A DNA stretch of 10,359 nt, taken from assembly GCA_002428455.1 (NCBI GenBank), contig DIWL01000091.1, positions 1 to 10,359 on the forward strand, in the 5' to 3' direction. Both the position numbers and the translations under genes were made by a program. Positions 6,511 to 10,359 of the stretch are shown one piece after another. How positions within the stretch are numbered: position 1 is the first letter of the stretch; the number at the start of each line of letters is the position of its first letter. This DNA comes from Anaerolineaceae bacterium UBA6107. GTDB lineage: Bacteria > Chloroflexota > Anaerolineae > Anaerolineales > Anaerolineaceae. The notes below the pieces were generated by a model that searched no databases, was not told the DNA's origin, and worked only from the letters and a program-made list of their open reading frames with translations.

Positions 6511-7779
6511 ATGAAAAAACTACAACCCTCATTGCTGCAAAAAATAATTCCTTTGATCCTGGTCACATTGCTGGCTGCCCAGGTACTTAGTGGCTGTTCC
6601 GTTGTGCAGTCGTTCATGCCGACTGAAACACCAACGCTTACCCCCACGCCGTTACCTACGGCAACCCCGTTGCCGCCATCTCCCACACCCACACCCACGG
6701 AAGTACCATTTTTTGTGGATGCGACGGTTATGGCACTGGACCAGGAGGTTCCGATCCTGATCTATCACCGCTTCATCCCTGATTACATCGGACCGACCAC
6801 GCCAATGAAAATGCAGTTGTCGGAATTTAAATACGAGTTGCAAACCTTGTATGACAATGGTTTTACGCTCGTCTCGCTTTACGATTGGATCCATGGCAAC
6901 AGTATAGTGCCACCAGGCAAAAGACCTTTGATCCTGACCATTGATGATGTCTGGTATGCGGACACGCTTTTTATCAACGAGGATGGCTCTTTGTCTGATC
7001 TTTCCGCGCTTGGGATCCTGCACGATTTTTACGAGGAACACCCCGATTTTGGTTATCATGCGGCTGTATTTGCCATTTATGGAGACAAGTATTACGCGGA
7101 AAAACAGATCGGAGATGTTTTCGTGGTATCCGACAACGCGACCTGGACAACCCCATCATGGCGGATCAAGCTTGGCAACACCATCGCCTGGGCGGTTGAA
7201 AATGGTATCGAAGTATACAATCACACCCTGGAGCATCCAACTCTCACAAACCTCCCCGACGACCAGATCCAGATCCAGTTGGCGAAAAATGACGTTGTGC
7301 TGCGTGAATTTCTCACCCAGGCCGGGCGCGAGGACATCATCCCGTTGCTCAAAAACATCATTGCTCTACCGGAGGGTAAGTGGCCGGAAAAACAGAGCGG
7401 TAAGAATGTGATTTTGAACTACAAGGATCCAGAAGGAAAACCCGTGCTGGCGGTGATGGAAGCTTACAACATGGACGCAGCGAAATACACTCCATCTTAT
7501 TTCAGCGCAGATTTCAATCCATTCGCCATTCCCCGCATCACCGCTTCACCATATTTTGTGAATTACATTGTGCAAAGCAAAGAAACCATCCCGGCGTCGC
7601 AAGCCTGTCAGTTGGGACCGTTCAAGCAGGAGCAGGACGGTGACGTTGCTGTGCTGCAGGAACTTATTCTCAACGCCGTTACATCCGGTCAATGTCCTGA
7701 AGGCGCTTATCACGTGAGCGGTCACATCTTCGTGGCGCAAAACGGAAAAGTCAACCTCCATACCCAGGCAGCTGATTGA
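6511..7779 (+). CDS. Lipoprotein with polysaccharide deacetylase (NodB/CE4-like) domain
   Basis: This is a predicted surface-anchored hydrolase of the carbohydrate esterase 4 type, which removes N- or O-acetyl groups from polysaccharides such as cell-wall glycans. From ATG 6511 it has 422 residues. The signal peptide is KK followed by a hydrophobic stretch (IIPLILVTLLAAQVLSGC), with lipobox LSGC and C29 as the lipidated residue. Residues 37-66 are a Thr/Pro-rich spacer. The catalytic domain starts at VPILIYHRF (about residue 81). The TFDDG motif appears as TIDDVW (143-148), giving D145 as catalytic base and D146 as metal ligand. The H(S/T)xxH motif is HTLEH (H238, H242). All three metal ligands are therefore present. 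The C-terminal ~150 residues show no motif I recognise. The frame stays open upstream inside dcd, but that extension lacks a signal peptide and overlaps dcd. The substrate is unknown. Confidence 0.85.
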   Translation: MKKLQPSLLQKIIPLILVTLLAAQVLSGCSVVQSFMPTETPTLTPTPLPTATPLPPSPTPTPTEVPFFVDATVMALDQEVPILIYHRFIPDYIGPTTPMKMQLSEFKYELQTLYDNGFTLVSLYDWIHGNSIVPPGKRPLILTIDDVWYADTLFINEDGSLSDLSALGILHDFYEEHPDFGYHAAVFAIYGDKYYAEKQIGDVFVVSDNATWTTPSWRIKLGNTIAWAVENGIEVYNHTLEHPTLTNLPDDQIQIQLAKNDVVLREFLTQAGREDIIPLLKNIIALPEGKWPEKQSGKNVILNYKDPEGKPVLAVMEAYNMDAAKYTPSYFSADFNPFAIPRITASPYFVNYIVQSKETIPASQACQLGPFKQEQDGDVAVLQELILNAVTSGQCPEGAYHVSGHIFVAQNGKVNLHTQAAD

Positions 7780-7800
7780 TTGAACTGGCAGATCGAGTTA

Positions 7801-7830
7801 AAACCGCTGAAACCCCAGCGGTTTTTCTTT
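7801..7830 (+). terminator. Intrinsic (Rho-independent) terminator
   Basis: AAACCGCTG (7801-7809) and CAGCGGTTT (7816-7824) form a perfect 9-bp stem with the 6-base loop AAACCC, followed by a T-rich tail (TTCTTT). It starts 21 bases after the lipoprotein stop codon and ends that transcription unit. It is the clearest terminator in the window. Confidence 0.93.
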
Positions 7831-7831
7831 G

Positions 7832-7837
7832 TATAAT
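7832..7837 (+). promoter_or_regulatory. Possible -10 box for the ATP-cone kinase gene
   Basis: A perfect TATAAT lies directly after the terminator and 26 bases before ATG 7864. It is well placed to restart transcription after the preceding unit ends. The -35 would fall inside the terminator hairpin, where only a weak match (CTGAAA, 7807-7812, 19-base spacer) is seen. Confidence 0.45.
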
Positions 7838-7863
7838 TTAGGTTAGCAAGCCGGAGGAGACCA

Positions 7864-9204
7864 ATGACACACATCAAATATGTGATCAAGCGTTCAGGGG
7901 TAACGGTGCCTTTCACACCGGAAAGGATCAGCAATGCCATTTATCGGGCGGCTGTCGCTGTGGGCGGACGCAACCGGCAGATCTCCGATGACCTGGCGCA
8001 GCAGGTGGTCGTGCAACTGGAACAAAACCATGACACTGAGTACACACCGCATATTGAAGAGATCCAGGATGTGGTTGAAAAAGTTTTGATCGAAAACGGT
8101 CATGCCAAAGTTGCCAAGGCTTACATCCTTTACCGCGATGAACGCGCGAGGCACCGGAATCAACAGGATGCGCAGGCAGCACAGCCATCCGCGAATATTC
8201 CCTGGGCGAAGATCTGGCACGTGCTGGATTGGGCAGTGGATCGAGGGTTGCATACCGTTATGGGGCTTAATTCCCGCATCCACTCAGGCGAATTCTCCCA
8301 GGTGGTCACGGAATCGGAAGCTGCCTACAGCGTGGAAGTGGAGAAGGCTGCCAGTGCCATTCTGGCACGCCGCGAAGAACTGAAGATGGTCATCATCACA
8401 GGGCCATCCTCTTCCGGTAAAACTACAACAATGATCAAGGTGGCTGAACGGTTGAAAAACGCCGGTGTCAGGCTGGTGACGTTGAACGTGGACAATTATT
8501 TCTTTGACCTTGAAATACACCCGAAGGACGAATTTGGCGATTATGATTTTGAGACACCACATGCGCTGGATCTTGACTTGATCAATAAGCACCTGACCCG
8601 CCTGATTAAGGGCGAAGAAGTGCTGATCCCTTATTATGATTTCAAAACAGGTAAGCGTGTGCCAGATCAAACACCGATGAAGCTGGCAGCAGATGACCTG
8701 ATCCTGATCGATTCGCTGCATGGTTTGTTCCCGGACATGACACGAGATGTCGCTGATCCGTTGAAATTCAAACTATACCTTGAACCGCTGATGCAGATAA
8801 AAGGCGATGATGGCGAATATGTGCGCTGGACAGATATCCGGCTGATCCGTCGCATGCTGCGCGATGCTTCACACCGGGCGTATGATCCGCGTCAGACCCT
8901 TGAGCACTGGCATTACGTTCGCTCGAGTGAGATGCGGCACATCATCCCCAATATCAACACGGCAGATGTGATCATCAATTCTGCCATGCCGTATGAACTT
9001 TCGCTATACTCCGCCCGTTTGCGAGATGACTTCAAGAGATGGACTGCTGAATACAAGGAAAAACCGCTTAAAGAAGATGCATTCATCCGCGCAGAACGGG
9101 TAGCGCGTCTACTTGATTCAGTCACACCGGTGCTGGATGACAGCCAGGTACCGACAGACTCGGTCATCAGGGAATTCATCGGTGGATCCAGTTTGAAGTA
9201 TTGA
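7864..9204 (+). CDS. ATP-cone domain fused to uridine-kinase-like P-loop nucleoside kinase
   Basis: A 446-residue cytoplasmic enzyme. Residues 1 to about 98 form an ATP-cone (KYVIKRSGVTVPFTPERISNAI, then HIEEIQDVVEKVLIENGHAKVAKAYILYRDER), the ATP/dATP-sensing module known from ribonucleotide reductases and NrdR. After a linker comes a kinase of the phosphoribulokinase/uridine kinase class. It has Walker A GPSSSGKTTT (180-189; K186), DNYFFD (D210, like the DDYY motif) and FDP-like YDFETPHALDLDL. PYYDFKTGKR follows at about residues 256-265, then LILIDSLHGL (280-288, with D283) and DIRLIRRMLRD (324-334). This kinase part resembles the nucleoside kinases that in other bacteria carry a TGS-type N-terminus. 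The likely reaction is phosphorylation of a nucleoside, modulated by adenine nucleotide level, but the substrate is not shown. GGAGG (7853-7857) sits 6 bases before ATG 7864. Confidence 0.85.
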   Translation: MTHIKYVIKRSGVTVPFTPERISNAIYRAAVAVGGRNRQISDDLAQQVVVQLEQNHDTEYTPHIEEIQDVVEKVLIENGHAKVAKAYILYRDERARHRNQQDAQAAQPSANIPWAKIWHVLDWAVDRGLHTVMGLNSRIHSGEFSQVVTESEAAYSVEVEKAASAILARREELKMVIITGPSSSGKTTTMIKVAERLKNAGVRLVTLNVDNYFFDLEIHPKDEFGDYDFETPHALDLDLINKHLTRLIKGEEVLIPYYDFKTGKRVPDQTPMKLAADDLILIDSLHGLFPDMTRDVADPLKFKLYLEPLMQIKGDDGEYVRWTDIRLIRRMLRDASHRAYDPRQTLEHWHYVRSSEMRHIIPNINTADVIINSAMPYELSLYSARLRDDFKRWTAEYKEKPLKEDAFIRAERVARLLDSVTPVLDDSQVPTDSVIREFIGGSSLKY

Positions 9205-9215
9205 TCGGAAACGAA

Positions 9216-10334
9216 ATGTCCAGAAAGAACCCTTTGTACGAATTGAATCCTTTCAAAGACCGCACGCCTGTGCAGCGGCGGCACGCAGCGCAATACCTGT
9301 TGATCACGTTGATCAGTTTCGCATTTTCCGTGGGTGGTACACGGCTTTTCCTGGAGGTCATGGGATACCCCAGGCTGGGCGGAGGTCAACTGCACATCGC
9401 CCATGTTTTGTGGGGGGGATTATTCCTGTTCATCGCTTCACTCCTGCCATTGATCCTGATCAACCGCTGGGGACTGCGTCTCTCCGCGTTACTTGCAGGA
9501 TTTGGAATCGGGCTGTTCATTGATGAAGTGGGTAAATTCATCACGCAGACCAACGATTACTTTTATCCGGCAGCAGCGCCGATTGTTTATGTGATATTTC
9601 TGTTAACAGTTCTGGTATTCGCCCAGATCCGCAATAATCGCAAGAGTTCCGTCAGGGCCGAGATGTACGGCGTTTTGGAGGATTTTGAAGAGGTGTTGGA
9701 TCAGGATCTCTCAGCGGAGGAATTTCGCGATCTACACGGCAAGTTGGAGCAGGTAATCTCAAGCGAAAAATCACCCGAGTTGGTGGATCTGGCCAAGCAC
9801 CTGAAAACTTACCTGGAAATGAACCGGAACAAGGTTGTCCCGGAGGACCCCGGCCTGTATGATCGTTTGCTCGGATGGATCAGGCGATTTGAAAAGAATT
9901 ACCTGCACCGCATTCGTTTACGCAAGATCCTGATCATTGGCATGTTGGCCTGGGGAATATGGGCGCTGGTCTCACCGATCGGATTCCTGCTGGTATCGAG
10001 AGATGCCACCCAACTGCAGGTTTTCCTCGATCAATTGATCTCCAATCGGCTGGTGCGCAATGAAAGCGGTTTGAACTGGTTTGAAGCGCGTGTACTCCTG
10101 GAAGGAAGTGTGGGTATTTTTGCGCTTGTTTCAGCAGGTTTGATGATCACCAAAGCTGAGATCCAGGGAATTTGGGTCGGGATTGCTGACTTGCTGGTTA
10201 CACTCACGATCGTCAATCCGCTCGTTTTTTATTTTGACCAGTTTTCCTCCATGATCGGGGCATTTTTTCATTTCGTTCTTTTTATCCTGCTCATACGTTA
10301 CAAGCAAAGATTTCTAACACATGACTTAAAATGA
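9216..10334 (+). CDS. Multi-pass membrane protein of unknown function
   Basis: I do not recognise a characterised family, although the motifs look conserved. From ATG 9216 the protein has 372 residues. Four hydrophobic segments lie in the first 140 residues (about 25-47, 61-82, 86-108, 119-139). A hydrophilic, Glu/Lys-rich helical region follows (about 140-230; EDFEEVLDQDLSAEEF). Four more hydrophobic segments come after it (about 232-255, 288-307, 313-335, 341-358). Notable polar residues near the membrane are HIAHVLWGG (H60, H63, W66) and FIDEVGKFI (D103, E104, K107), then NDYFY (113-117). No signal peptide, catalytic domain or transporter signature is evident. An in-frame TTG at 9201 would overlap the kinase stop. 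ATG 9216, 11 bases after that stop, is preferred because it has a weak GGAA at 9207-9210. The close coupling suggests co-expression with the kinase. Confidence 0.7.
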   Translation: MSRKNPLYELNPFKDRTPVQRRHAAQYLLITLISFAFSVGGTRLFLEVMGYPRLGGGQLHIAHVLWGGLFLFIASLLPLILINRWGLRLSALLAGFGIGLFIDEVGKFITQTNDYFYPAAAPIVYVIFLLTVLVFAQIRNNRKSSVRAEMYGVLEDFEEVLDQDLSAEEFRDLHGKLEQVISSEKSPELVDLAKHLKTYLEMNRNKVVPEDPGLYDRLLGWIRRFEKNYLHRIRLRKILIIGMLAWGIWALVSPIGFLLVSRDATQLQVFLDQLISNRLVRNESGLNWFEARVLLEGSVGIFALVSAGLMITKAEIQGIWVGIADLLVTLTIVNPLVFYFDQFSSMIGAFFHFVLFILLIRYKQRFLTHDLK

Positions 10335-10336
10335 AA

Positions 10337-10359
10337 GAGGCTGTCCCAAAAGTATCAGG
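10337..10359 (+). mobile_element. Probable terminal inverted repeat of an insertion sequence (element continues beyond the window)
   Basis: GAGGCTGTCCCAAAAGT at 10337-10353 closely resembles the terminal inverted repeats of several DDE-transposase insertion sequences and related MITEs, such as IS1182- and IS5-like elements. It begins two bases after the stop of the membrane-protein gene. Only one end is visible and no transposase is in the window, so family and completeness cannot be judged. Confidence 0.5.

Noticed and set aside
6616..6710. Apparent short tandem DNA repeat (ACC/CCC-rich)
   Set aside because: It encodes the Thr/Pro-rich linker after the lipidated cysteine. The repetition is explained by protein composition.
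6941..7411. 156-residue open frame inside the deacetylase gene
   Set aside because: The composition is dominated by Ser, Arg and Thr, typical of a shifted frame of a real gene. It overlaps the catalytic domain completely.
8284..8721. 145-residue minus-strand frame opposite the kinase gene
   Set aside because: It is a complementary-strand shadow of the Walker A region; no independent support.
9201..9215. TTG start for the membrane protein overlapping the kinase stop
   Set aside because: It has no ribosome-binding sequence. ATG 9216 is the better, though still weakly supported, start.

Overview
The window looks like part of a chromosome from a Chloroflexota bacterium, most likely of the Anaerolineae type. 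This is an inference. It rests on the core-gene order, on a lipoprotein with a threonine/proline-rich linker after its lipid-anchored cysteine, on a fused formimidoyltransferase-cyclodeaminase, and on an ATP-cone domain joined to a uridine-kinase-like enzyme. All nine genes lie on the + strand and are tightly packed. I saw no tRNA, rRNA or CRISPR array.

Region 1 (1-2745) is the end of the long ribosomal-protein/RNA-polymerase operon: rpoA (5' end outside the window), rplQ, truA, rplM and rpsI. This is the widespread alpha-operon tail. It makes the polymerase alpha subunit, ribosomal proteins L17, L13 and S9, and a tRNA pseudouridine synthase, so transcription and translation parts are co-expressed. 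The rplM start is best placed at GTG 1909, not at the GTG 1876 further upstream.

Region 2 (2746-2867) is a 122-base gap holding two inverted repeats. One is a small perfect hairpin. The other is a 74-base, nearly continuous stem-loop ending just before the ribosome-binding site of the next gene. It separates the ribosomal operon from the metabolic genes.

Region 3 (2868-6488) holds mazG (nucleotide pyrophosphohydrolase with a degenerate N-terminal methylase-like domain), a fused formimidoyltransferase-cyclodeaminase (folate one-carbon metabolism) and dcd (dCTP deaminase). MazG and Dcd act on the nucleotide pool: one removes non-canonical NTPs, the other starts the path from dCTP to dTMP.

Region 4 (6489-7830) encodes an exported lipoprotein with a polysaccharide-deacetylase domain and ends in a clear intrinsic terminator.

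Region 5 (7831-10359) starts with its own putative -10 box. It carries the ATP-cone/uridine-kinase-like fusion and a closely coupled multi-pass membrane protein of unknown function. The last bases resemble the terminal inverted repeat of an insertion sequence, so a mobile element probably begins at the right edge.

The region is mostly conserved core genome. The less ordinary items are the ATP-cone kinase fusion with its membrane-protein partner, the long hairpin before mazG, the eroded methylase domain of MazG, and the probable IS boundary.
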